Assembly (NCBI GenBank): GCA_017577365.1
Contig: PKRJ01000006.1
Location: 26,175-90,174 of the forward strand
Direction: 5' to 3'
Source of the DNA: Gammaproteobacteria bacterium
GTDB taxonomy: Bacteria; Pseudomonadota; Gammaproteobacteria; Steroidobacterales; Rariloculaceae
DNA length: 64,000 bases
Shown: positions 38,701 to 46,400 of the stretch, piece after piece
Numbering within the stretch: position 1 is the stretch's first letter
Layout of the letters: each line of letters opens with the position of its first letter
The notes under the pieces: generated by a model
What the model was told of the DNA's origin: nothing
The model's input: the letters and a program-made list of their open reading frames with translations, nothing else
Databases searched by the model: none
Made by a program: the position numbers and the translations under genes

Positions 38701-39165
38701 CAATGCCGAAGGGATGGTCGATATGTCTACCGCCAACGTTCCTTCGATTCCCGATACGTGCCGACGCCCGTTCACGAGCGTCAACGTCCGATGGAAACCG
38801 AGTCCCCTGAGATCGAGCGCGCTTCCGCCGACGTTGTCGGCGGCTCCGACGTTTCCCGGCTCGTTGTCCAGCGAATTGCTCGACGTGATCGACGACAAGA
38901 GCGCCGGGTTGTCGTTGAGGATCTCGCCGATGTCCGTCGTGCCGGTCTGTCTCAGCGTCTCCGCGCTGATCGTCGAGATCGGCTGAGCCGTGTTCGCGTT
39001 GGACCGCACCATTCGGCTGCCGGTCACTACGACTTCCTCGACGAAACCATCGAGGGTCCTGGAAGGCACTTCCTGAGCGTCGGCGGCCGGCGCAACTGCA
39101 GTGCCTGTGCAGAGTGCGATCAAATAGCTCAGCCGGCTCCGGGCAAGATTGTCGATGCTGGTCAT
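35722..39165 (-). CDS. Large TonB-dependent receptor of the ureohydrolase operon
   Basis: 1147 residues. Signal peptide ends APAADAQE. TonB-box-like EEVVVTGSRM is followed by a plug domain with LNDNPALL, LDLRGLGFHRTLTLVNGRR and VYGADAVTGVVNIVL, then a long barrel ending RAFYVGVNFRL. It belongs to the group of large receptors whose barrel lacks clear siderophore features, often used for peptides or polysaccharides. The ATG at 39165 is chosen by the signal peptide; the frame is open to 39477 without sense. It is the first gene of the operon that continues with ureohydrolases A and B. The ligand is unknown; a guanidino-containing peptide or metal complex is inference. Confidence 0.88.
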   Translation of the reverse strand: MTSIDNLARSRLSYLIALCTGTAVAPAADAQEVPSRTLDGFVEEVVVTGSRMVRSNANTAQPISTISAETLRQTGTTDIGEILNDNPALLSSITSSNSLDNEPGNVGAADNVGGSALDLRGLGFHRTLTLVNGRRHVSGIEGTLAVDISTIPSALIESVEVLTGGASAVYGADAVTGVVNIVLKDDFEGFELDLRPGVSGEGDAETSSLSLLFGRNFNERHGNVIVSFQHEYSAGLRQGDRDFLANDGMHDDDANPALRFQHGDIDAASTPNFSRYYDFSNTGLYPAGLRIPTAESFIAQYEQAFGETPALTAAELALIERAATAPPRVFLPGRTFNVTSPYGVVAIGTFGTGSIPLGAEPDVDGDGTPDCLQSFTGYNSTFAGAASFGGAGGCWFLDESGNPVPYKDGLIASNFNQFGASQSFIAPNSPYVLPKEEKYAVNFNGRYEFSPKAELFWESKYVYHEVEFGGGGHNFTDLLYGAPDNPFLPEALKPYADNEGHPVVGPGGLYISRDSDDWGPNISTNERTTYRLVTGARGSFDKPALDYEISANFGRFERKLIDREAMITDRFFAAIDVVTHPETGEPVCRSDLDLTAYPPTTPFNIPTYVGGGAPSPFFTFTPGDRQCKPANIWGGRGAISQEAIDFFTYDRIVEESIEQSVVTGFISGDSSRLFSLPGGPVGFVLGAEWREEKSRQTFDEYDRGIIQVAGVTPDGTPYSPGDFVGDVSNAAALGADPSTTLANTDASYDVWDVFAELSLPLLASKPFADELTIDAAVRRADYSTFGNNTTYRYGLVWAPVSDVRFRANYSRAIRVPNLFELYSPEQGQRFRPVDPCDAGQISQAPDPALRQANCVAHLASFNVPLENVFDASGNYIFDDPLSAGFPGVIGGNPNLEPEDATTKTFGVVLQPPKVDRLVLSLDYWDIVIDDAISSISAQNIVNGCYDAPSINNPFCELIQRNSNPTSAQAGGFTFLRQTMLNFGAAEASGWDFNASYTLEAGRFIVGIDGIVTKQNKLKFIEPTNPGEPPSIDDELGEMRRPEWSSQLSVNVSTGRISASWQTQYLSEQVLGYEDGGEIETALQNFGPAAFTDDVLIHNVSGAYDASDRLRLYGGIANVTDVKPFVTERSYPVSPVGRAFYVGVNFRL

Positions 39166-39705
39166 GGTCGCTCCGCTGCGCGAAGGAAGTTCTCGACGCT
39201 TCCTTGTGATCGACGTTCTGTGTGATGGCTCCGCGCACGACGCGACGATTGCATTGCAACAACGAGTGCTGCCTGCGATCGCTTTGTGTGCCGTGGCGAA
39301 AAGGTTCCAGCAATCGTCGTGCCAAGAGGACCGATGCAAGATCGAACAATGACTTAGTGAAAACGGCGCGACATGCACGCCGAGAAAATGTTCCGCATGA
39401 GGGCGTTTCTCGACTTGCGTTGCATCAAGACGAAGCTTCTCGACGAAAGCGAGAAGGAGATGCGACGTGAAGAGCATCGCGATGCGAAGCGACGTCCGCG
39501 AAGTCGCATCGGATCACGCTCGGGCACGCGTCGTCGAGACGTTGCGCGAACCGAATGCAAGTCGGAACGCGATTGCTTCACGCTGTGGCACGCGCCGCCG
39601 TCGCTCGCTCTCGATCGGGGCGTGAGCGCGCCTGCAGGAGGCCGTTCGCGGAAGAGTCGCTCGAAAGTGATGCACGCATGCGCCGCGGAACGGCGCAGTA
39701 CGCAC
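39166..39705 (+). other. Long intergenic region upstream of the large receptor
   Basis: 540 bp between the receptor start and the stop of the DUF4159 gene. Short frames exist on both strands, but none has a domain or a good start. It should contain the operon promoter. I see no strong -10/-35 pair, riboswitch or repeat. Confidence 0.35.
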
Positions 39706-40494
39706 TCAATGCGTCATCGCGTAGATCACGTAGTTGACGCCGAAGCGATACGCGGTCGCGGTCATCGGCGCGGGATAGTACGGGTCGTCGGCGTGCTCCC
39801 ACGCGTCGCCCATGTCGATGTTATGGTTGATCGCGACCATGAGTCGGCCGCTTTCGTCATAGATGCCGCGCCAGTGCGGCGGACCCTGCATGCGCTGCCA
39901 GCGGAGATGACGCTCGCCCGGAATCTGCGTGCGTTTGTCGAGGCTGAACAGGAGGTTCATCAGTGCGTCGTCCTGCGGGATGTCGACGATCGGGCGCCCG
40001 GGTAAAACTTCCCGCATCACGCTCTCGAAATACCACCACTCGCTCTCGCCGTGAAAATCGTCGAACACGAGAAAACCGCCGCGCAGCAGATACTCCCTGA
40101 GCCGTTCGATCTCGCGCCGCGCGGGCTGCCAGCGCCCTTGTGCGACCTGCTGCACGAACAGCCACGGATAGTCGAAGATCCGATCGTCGTCGAGCGTGAG
40201 ATGCCGGCTGTCCGACGCGACGTCGACGCGCGTCATGCGCGCGAGCGCAGGCAGAAAATGCGCTTCCGCGTGCGGATAATCGACCGCCCAGAGCGGATTG
40301 CACCAGCCGCGGGAGCCCGCGCAGCCTCGCGTGTCGTAGGCGAGCCGCGCCATGTGGAACTCGGCCTCGGGCGGTTCGGCCGAGATCGTCCCTTCGCCGA
40401 GCCGGCTCTGGCCGCTCGCGAGTCCCGCCCCGAGCCCGAGGAGCAGAGCCGCGAGCCTTTGCGTTCGAGGTTTCGATCTCGGCGTCCGGGGCAT
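39706..40494 (-). CDS. Exported DUF4159 protein
   Basis: 262 residues with a signal peptide (LAALLLGLGAGLASGQ). The DUF4159 domain is recognised by FHMARLAYDTRG, YPWLFVQQ, LREYLLRGGFLVFDDFHG, and near the end VAINHNIDMGDAWE with YRFGVNYVIYAMTH. The fold is related to glutamine-amidotransferase-like domains; the function is unknown. Stop at 39706; the start ATG at 40494 fits the signal peptide, though the frame extends to 40545. It is between the receptor operon and the polysaccharide genes and seems independent of both. Confidence 0.82.
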   Translation of the reverse strand: MPRTPRSKPRTQRLAALLLGLGAGLASGQSRLGEGTISAEPPEAEFHMARLAYDTRGCAGSRGWCNPLWAVDYPHAEAHFLPALARMTRVDVASDSRHLTLDDDRIFDYPWLFVQQVAQGRWQPARREIERLREYLLRGGFLVFDDFHGESEWWYFESVMREVLPGRPIVDIPQDDALMNLLFSLDKRTQIPGERHLRWQRMQGPPHWRGIYDESGRLMVAINHNIDMGDAWEHADDPYYPAPMTATAYRFGVNYVIYAMTH

Positions 40495-40759
40495 CGGCGA
40501 ATCCTCCGTCCCGCCATTGATGCCTGGCCGAAGCGAACCCGTCAAGCGAATCGTCGGCGCAACGCGGTTGCTAAAGGGGACACGAGGGCGGGCATGGCGC
40601 TATCGACCCTTCGCGGGACCGCTGTGAATACGTCTGCGTGCGCTGCGTCCGCGGCGTCCCTGCCGCGGACGCTCCCGCGAAGGATCGACAGCGCGATGCC
40701 CTCTTGGGCTTTGAGGTTGCCCTCTTGGACGTTGCGGTGTGCTCGTTCGGCGGTAGCGA

Positions 40760-42820
40760 TCAGAATCGATAGACCATCGTGTCGCCGTCGCGGGCGACGT
40801 GTACGACGCGGTGCGCGTTGTCCTCGAGCAGTCGGCGGAAGTCCGCGCCGATCGCTTGGTCGTTATCCAATACCGACGTCGACGCGAGCAACCATTTCGT
40901 GCCGGGCGTCTTGCGCAGCGTCCGCTCGAGCTCCTTCGCGCTCGTGATCAGGGGAACGGCGACATAGAGATCCCGCAGCACCCCATCGTGGACGTAGGTC
41001 TGGATCAGCTCGTCGCCGGATCGATAGGTGCCCGAGATGAGGCAGTAGTCGAGCCGCCCGATATAGTTGAAATACTCTCGGCATTCGAAGGTCAGAATCT
41101 CGTCGCCCGGGGCGGCGTGCTGCAGCACGTGCTCCGCGGCCGAGCGGTAGTCCCTGAAGCCGCGTATCTTGAACGCATCGGAAAGCGCACTTCGATCGTC
41201 GTGCTCGCGCTGCGCGACGAGCCAGCCGCGCAGCGGACTTGCGTCGTAGACGACGACGAGCGCGGCCAGCGCCGCGGTGCCGGCCGTGACGCCCGCCCTG
41301 GTGAGCGGTCGAGCCGACGGCCGCCAGGCGTCGAAGACGTCCGTCCAGCGGACGAGGCCGAGGGCGACGAACGCGAAGAAGAGCGGCCCGAATGGCACGT
41401 TGTAGCGGAAGAAGCCGTAGCGCGACTCGAACAAGCCGTTCAACACGACCGGCAGCGCGAATGCCGCGAGCAGGAAGAGGGCGGGCCGATCGGGCTCCGG
41501 TCTTGCCGCGCGGTCGAACGCCCATAACAGGCCGCTCAGCGCGGGGATCGACATCAGCGGATACTCGGAGGGGAATCCCCAGAATACGAAGAAGCTCGGG
41601 TAGTCGAGCAACCGTTTGACGGTTTCCTTCGCGGCAGCCGTGGCCCGAAGATCGCCGACGAGATCGAGACCGAGCGCGAGCACGAGCCATGCGGCGAAGC
41701 CGGTGCCGATCATCGCGATCGCCGTGACGACGTCGGGCTCGCGGAGGCCGGCGAGCCCGCGGCGTTTCGCGAAAGCGAGCGCGATCCCGGCGAGCAGCGC
41801 GACGTTGAACAGTTGTAGCGCGCAGCAAAGCGCGACGGCGCCGAGCAGCAGTCGCTCGCCGACCGAAACGCGTCGAGCGGCGACGAGAACGACCGCGGCG
41901 AATCCGAGGGCCGCGGCGACGAGACCGATCGCGGCCCACGGCGCGGCGTCGTAGAGCGCCGAGAAGAGCGGCAAGTCCGGGAGCCGGACCGAATCGAGGA
42001 TGCGCTCGATGAGCCCCGCATCCCCGTCCGCGCCGGCACTGCCGGGGATCGCCTGGCCGGCTCCTTCGCCCGACGGCGCGGCTTCCGCGCTCGCGAGGGA
42101 CGCGGCGCGGTAGTAATAGCGGTCCTGAATGCGTTGCCAGACGAAGAACGCGGCCGCCGCGATGCCGCAGGCGGTGACGGGGAAAATCAGTCCGCGCGGT
42201 GACGAGAACGCCTCGCGGCCTCGAATCGCCACGGGGAGGAGAAATGCGAGCGCCAGCGTGTAGCCCAGCTCATGCAGCGATATGGCGAGCAGCGCCGATA
42301 CGAGCGCGAGGGCACCGCCTGCGAAGCTGGTCTCGACGACGCGATAGCGCCAGATCAAGAGCAGCGTCAGCAGGTAGAGGAATCCGAACGGCGCGTACAT
42401 CCGCGCGTAACGCGAAAACTCGATATCCCAGAAGGAGAACGTGACGAGCGCGGCCAGCACGAGCCCGACGGAAGCTCCGAACAGGCGTTTCCCGAACACG
42501 AAGGAAAGCGGAATGAGCGCAATCCCGAAGAGAGCGGCGGGCAGTCGCAGTGCCGCCTCGTCGAATCCGAGCCACATGCCGCTCGCGGCCATCGCGTACG
42601 AGAACGCGAGACCTCTCAGGTAGATCATGCCGCTGGGCAACTCGGGGATTCCGTGCTCGGCGATGGCCTTGGCCGCGAGGGCGGACAGATCCTCGTCCCA
42701 ATGAAACGAGATCGCGCCGAGGTCGACGAGCCGAAGCACGGCGCCGGCCGCCACGAGCAGAGCGAGAATCCACGCGGCCTCGATCTTGAGCCCGGTTCGC
42801 CCGTTCTTGGGCTGCGGCAA
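40760..42820 (-). CDS. GT39-like polytopic glycosyltransferase
   Basis: 686 residues. About 12 membrane helices fill residues 10-500, and a soluble C-terminal part follows. The first loop carries FHWDEDLSA, the acidic pair of GT-C transferases that use lipid-linked sugar donors, and FSRYARMYAPFGF resembles the ArnT/PMT-type loop. It should transfer a sugar to a lipid or polymer at the periplasmic face. The start is a TTG with GGGGAG 7 nt upstream; no suitable ATG exists near. It is 17 bp after the GT4 gene, so the two are co-transcribed. Confidence 0.78.
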   Translation of the reverse strand: MPQPKNGRTGLKIEAAWILALLVAAGAVLRLVDLGAISFHWDEDLSALAAKAIAEHGIPELPSGMIYLRGLAFSYAMAASGMWLGFDEAALRLPAALFGIALIPLSFVFGKRLFGASVGLVLAALVTFSFWDIEFSRYARMYAPFGFLYLLTLLLIWRYRVVETSFAGGALALVSALLAISLHELGYTLALAFLLPVAIRGREAFSSPRGLIFPVTACGIAAAAFFVWQRIQDRYYYRAASLASAEAAPSGEGAGQAIPGSAGADGDAGLIERILDSVRLPDLPLFSALYDAAPWAAIGLVAAALGFAAVVLVAARRVSVGERLLLGAVALCCALQLFNVALLAGIALAFAKRRGLAGLREPDVVTAIAMIGTGFAAWLVLALGLDLVGDLRATAAAKETVKRLLDYPSFFVFWGFPSEYPLMSIPALSGLLWAFDRAARPEPDRPALFLLAAFALPVVLNGLFESRYGFFRYNVPFGPLFFAFVALGLVRWTDVFDAWRPSARPLTRAGVTAGTAALAALVVVYDASPLRGWLVAQREHDDRSALSDAFKIRGFRDYRSAAEHVLQHAAPGDEILTFECREYFNYIGRLDYCLISGTYRSGDELIQTYVHDGVLRDLYVAVPLITSAKELERTLRKTPGTKWLLASTSVLDNDQAIGADFRRLLEDNAHRVVHVARDGDTMVYRF

Positions 42821-42837
42821 GGCGCTGCTCCCCGTGA

Positions 42838-44094
42838 TTATTTTTCGCCTTCGACGAGCGCGACCGAGATGGGTTCACGCTCGCTCGCCGACGGCGAGGT
42901 GCAAGTTGCGCGCCACGCCGGCGAAGCGGCGGCTTCGGACGCTTGTGACGCTGCGCTCGAGGAGGCGTCCCGCGCCGCGGCGGCCGGCGCCGCCTGCTCG
43001 AGCCCGGCGAGCACGCTCGCGGCGCGCGCGGTCCATGTATAGCGTTGCGCGAGCACGCCGCGCGCGCGTTCGCCGAGCCGCGCACGAGCCGCCGGATCTT
43101 CGAGCCTATGGAGCGCATCGAGCCAAGCGTCGACGTCGCCCGGCGGCACGAGCTCCGCGAAATCGTCCGCGAGCACTTCGCGCAGCACCGGATAATCGGA
43201 GACGACCATCGCCCGTCCCGCGGCCATATACTCGAAGATCTTGAGCGGCGACATCCATCGGGACGTATCCTGGCCGCTCACGGTCTTCGGCCCATTCTCG
43301 TACGGCGCGAGCAGCACGTCGCACGACTCGAGAAACGCAGGGACGCAAGCCGGGTCGCGGTGTCCGTACCAGACGATGTTCGAGCTTCTCTGCCGCGCGC
43401 GCCATGCGGCGACATCGTCCTCGCTTCCGCCGAGAACGTGGAAGGTGTCCTGCGGCAGGGCTTCGGCGAGCGCGATGATCGTGCCGATGCCGTTACCGGG
43501 CCTCAAGCCGCCGGCATACCCGATCTGTCGGCCGGGCCCTCGCCGAAGCTGGAACGGCATCGCAACGGGCCGAAGAGTTGCGCCGTCCGGCGCGACGATG
43601 CAATCGACGCGAGCGAGCAGGCCGGGGTGCTCGCGCTCGAGATCGTCGAGCAGTGCGCGGGAGATCGTGACCACGCGCTTGAGACGCGGATGCTCCAGCG
43701 TGAAGCGCTGGAGCCGTTTCTCCAGGCCGGTTCTCGGCAGCTCGTGGATCTCGAGCACGACGCCGCCGAAGAGCAGCGCGAACGCCGCCGAAGCGGGACA
43801 TCTCGCATAGTAGAGCTCGGGCTCGTCGCGCACGCGGGCGCGCACGACCTGCATCAGCGCGTAGATCGAGCGTCCGACGAGCCTCCAAGGCCCGCGCGGC
43901 AAGAGCGCTATTCGGAAACGCGCGGGCTCGAGCCCGTAAGCGCGGAACAATTCCTCCGTACGACCCGGACGTCCTCTCGCGTAGAGGCACACCTCGTGGC
44001 CGAGGCCGGCGAAAGCCGCGCACATCTGCATCACGTGGATCGCGTTCGCGACCTGCGTCCGCAGTGGGCTGTGAGACAGGTAGGCGATTTTCAC
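42838..44094 (-). CDS. Glycosyltransferase family 4
   Basis: 418 residues, GT-B fold. The N-terminal domain opens VKIAYLSHSPLRTQVANAIH (GTG start). The C-terminal domain has the donor-binding SPLKIFEYMAAGRAMVVSDYPVLREVL, the E-x7-E region of GT4. Residues after 360 form a low-complexity Ala/Ser tail, unlike typical GT4 ends. It works in the cytoplasm in polysaccharide assembly. The GT39-like gene follows directly, and the lyase-like gene is divergent across 272 bp. Confidence 0.88.
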   Translation of the reverse strand: MKIAYLSHSPLRTQVANAIHVMQMCAAFAGLGHEVCLYARGRPGRTEELFRAYGLEPARFRIALLPRGPWRLVGRSIYALMQVVRARVRDEPELYYARCPASAAFALLFGGVVLEIHELPRTGLEKRLQRFTLEHPRLKRVVTISRALLDDLEREHPGLLARVDCIVAPDGATLRPVAMPFQLRRGPGRQIGYAGGLRPGNGIGTIIALAEALPQDTFHVLGGSEDDVAAWRARQRSSNIVWYGHRDPACVPAFLESCDVLLAPYENGPKTVSGQDTSRWMSPLKIFEYMAAGRAMVVSDYPVLREVLADDFAELVPPGDVDAWLDALHRLEDPAARARLGERARGVLAQRYTWTARAASVLAGLEQAAPAAAARDASSSAASQASEAAASPAWRATCTSPSASEREPISVALVEGEK

Positions 44095-44366
44095 TTTCGG
44101 TCGCTTCCTCGTTCGAGTTCGTTCCGCGGTCGAGCGCGAGAGCGCGACGCGAGACGCCAGTCGTCGAACGGCACATTGGACCGCGCTTTTCCGGGCTCTT
44201 CGATGCTCTCGACCGAGCTATCGCCGTTTGTCGCTCTCGGCGCGGCGGTCGGGTCGCCCCATGAACCGCGCCGCCCGCTGCAAGTTGTGGGCCATTCCTG
44301 AGGCACGGAATGTGCTTGATCGCGTCCCGTAGGAACGCAAAACGGGGAGTTCCACAAGACCGGGCC

Positions 44367-46379
44367 ATGCAAAGTTTGCAATGGTATTTGAATCGTGCGA
44401 GAGCGATGCCGGCCGAGGAGATCGCCGCTCGCGCGTGGCGGCAGCTGCGCTTCGGCGCGGAGCGCCTCGGGCTCGTCGGGCGTCGCGACGCCGCGCCCGC
44501 CGAGTGGCCGCCGCGCGGCGGCATCGAGAGCGTTCCGCAGCCCGCCGTCGAGCTCGATCCCGAGCCGTATCTCGCCGTTGCCGACGACGTTCGTCGGGGG
44601 GTGTTCTCGTTCTTCGGGCGAAGCTTCTCGCTCGGCTTTCCTCCGCAATGGAGTACCGATCCGCTGACGGGAACGACCGCGCCGCTTACCTACGGCAAGA
44701 CTCTCGACCATCGCGATCCCGGCCTCGTCGGCGACGTCAAGCACCTGTGGGAGCTCAACCGGCATCTCGAGCTCGTCTCGCTCGCGCAGGCTTATCGGTT
44801 GACCGGCGATCGCGCTCACGTCGATACGCTCCGCGAGCTGCTCGAGAGCTGGATGCGGCAATGCCCGTACCTCCGAGGCGCGAACTGGTGCAGCTCGCTC
44901 GAGGTCGCGATCCGCCTGATCAACTGGCATCTCGCCTACGTGATCAGCGGGGGGGCGGAGTCGCCGCTGTTCGACGGCGCGGAGGGGCGTCGCTTCCGTG
45001 ACGAATGGCTGCGCTCGATCCATCGGCACAATCGTTTCGTCATGGGGCATCTGTCGACTTACGCGTCGTCGTCGAACAATCACCTGATCGGCGAGGCCGC
45101 GGGAGTCTTCGTCGCGTGCTGCACGTGGCCGTGCTGGCCCGAGTCGCGCAAATGGCGCGACGACGCGCGTACGATCCTCGAGCGCGAGATGCGGCGACAG
45201 GTCCATGCGGACGGCGTCGACAAGGAGCAGACCACGTGGTATCAGCAATTCGTCGCGTCGCTGTTCCTCGTCGCGGGCGTCGCCGGACGGCGGGCCGGTA
45301 TCGCGTTCACGCCCGACTACTGGCAGTCGCTCGGCAGAATGATCGAGTTCGTCTCGGCGATGATCGACGTCGGCGGCAACATGCCGATGATCGGCGATGC
45401 CGACGACGGGCTCGCGTTCGCGCTCGAGCCCAGACGAACGCTCGATCCGTTCCGATCGCTGCTCGGCGCGGGTGCCGTGCTGTTCGACGACGAGCTCTGG
45501 CGGAGTCAGGCAAGCGGTCACACGACGACCGCCGAGTGGCTGTGCGCCGGCGTCGAGCCGCTGCGCGACGTCGCGCCGGCGTCTTCCTATCGGAGGGCCG
45601 ACCGTTTCGCTTTCCCGGACGGCGGCTATTACGTGCTCGGCCGTGACCTCGGCGCGTCGGACGAAGCCCGTGCGGTCGTCGACGCCGGGCCGCTCGGCTT
45701 CTTGAGCATCGCGGGCCACGGTCACGCCGATTGTCTGTCCGTCACGTTATCGGTCGGCGGCAGAGAGCAGCTCGTCGACCCCGGCACGTACGTCTATCAC
45801 TCCGATCGACATTGGCGGGACTATTTCCGCGGGACGGCCGCGCACAACACGGTGCGCATCGACGGCGAGGATCAGTCGGTGATCGGCGGACCGTTCTTGT
45901 GGACGTCGAGAGCCGAGGCCACGGTGGAGCGCTTCGAGCGCACCGACGAGCACGACCGGTTGATCGCGTCGCACGACGGTTATCTTCGTCTCGCCGATCC
46001 GGTGCGCCACCGTCGCGAGGTGCGATTCGAGAAGGCGAACGACGTGCTCGAGGTCGTCGATCGCATCGAGGGCCAGGGCCGACATCTCGTCGAGCGGTTC
46101 TGGCATTTCGCCGAAACCTGCCGCGTCGCGCTCGACGGCCGCGCGGCCGTCTCGACCGACGGTGAGATCGAGATCCGCATCGACGTCGACGAGGTGGACG
46201 CGCGCCCCGAGCTTCTGTCGGGCAGCGACTCGCCGCTCGGCGGCTGGATCTCGCGAGGCTTCGGCCGCAAGGCGCCGACGACGACGCTCGTCTATCGAAG
46301 CGAAGCCGTCGGCACCGCGGAGCTCAGGACGCGGATCTCGATCCGCCGCGTTCGCTCGTCCGCACCCTCCGCCGTTTGA
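44367..46379 (+). CDS. Heparinase II/III-like polysaccharide lyase
   Basis: 670 residues. The N-terminal alpha-barrel part has WYLNRARAMPAEEIAARAWR, the usual opening of this family in polysaccharide clusters, and GNMPMIGDADDG. The C-terminal beta-sheet domain begins with the signature GHGHADCLSVTLSVGG, LVDPGTYVYH and AAHNTVRIDGEDQS. Lyases of this family cleave uronic-acid polymers by beta-elimination. No signal peptide is seen, which is common in cluster-encoded members. The ATG at 44367 fits family starts; an upstream ATG at 44310 has a GAGG site. It may trim or turn over the polymer made by the cluster. Confidence 0.82.
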   Translation: MQSLQWYLNRARAMPAEEIAARAWRQLRFGAERLGLVGRRDAAPAEWPPRGGIESVPQPAVELDPEPYLAVADDVRRGVFSFFGRSFSLGFPPQWSTDPLTGTTAPLTYGKTLDHRDPGLVGDVKHLWELNRHLELVSLAQAYRLTGDRAHVDTLRELLESWMRQCPYLRGANWCSSLEVAIRLINWHLAYVISGGAESPLFDGAEGRRFRDEWLRSIHRHNRFVMGHLSTYASSSNNHLIGEAAGVFVACCTWPCWPESRKWRDDARTILEREMRRQVHADGVDKEQTTWYQQFVASLFLVAGVAGRRAGIAFTPDYWQSLGRMIEFVSAMIDVGGNMPMIGDADDGLAFALEPRRTLDPFRSLLGAGAVLFDDELWRSQASGHTTTAEWLCAGVEPLRDVAPASSYRRADRFAFPDGGYYVLGRDLGASDEARAVVDAGPLGFLSIAGHGHADCLSVTLSVGGREQLVDPGTYVYHSDRHWRDYFRGTAAHNTVRIDGEDQSVIGGPFLWTSRAEATVERFERTDEHDRLIASHDGYLRLADPVRHRREVRFEKANDVLEVVDRIEGQGRHLVERFWHFAETCRVALDGRAAVSTDGEIEIRIDVDEVDARPELLSGSDSPLGGWISRGFGRKAPTTTLVYRSEAVGTAELRTRISIRRVRSSAPSAV

Positions 46380-46400
46380 CGCCGCACGGCCGAGCGACGG

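Noticed and set aside
39373-40005. Plus-strand frame of 210 codons upstream of the large receptor
   Set aside because: It overlaps the DUF4159 gene antisense and has no recognisable protein features.
44293-44312. CATTCC-N8-GGAATG inverted repeat between the GT4 and lyase genes
   Set aside because: The stem is only 6 bp; chance occurrence in a divergent gap is likely.
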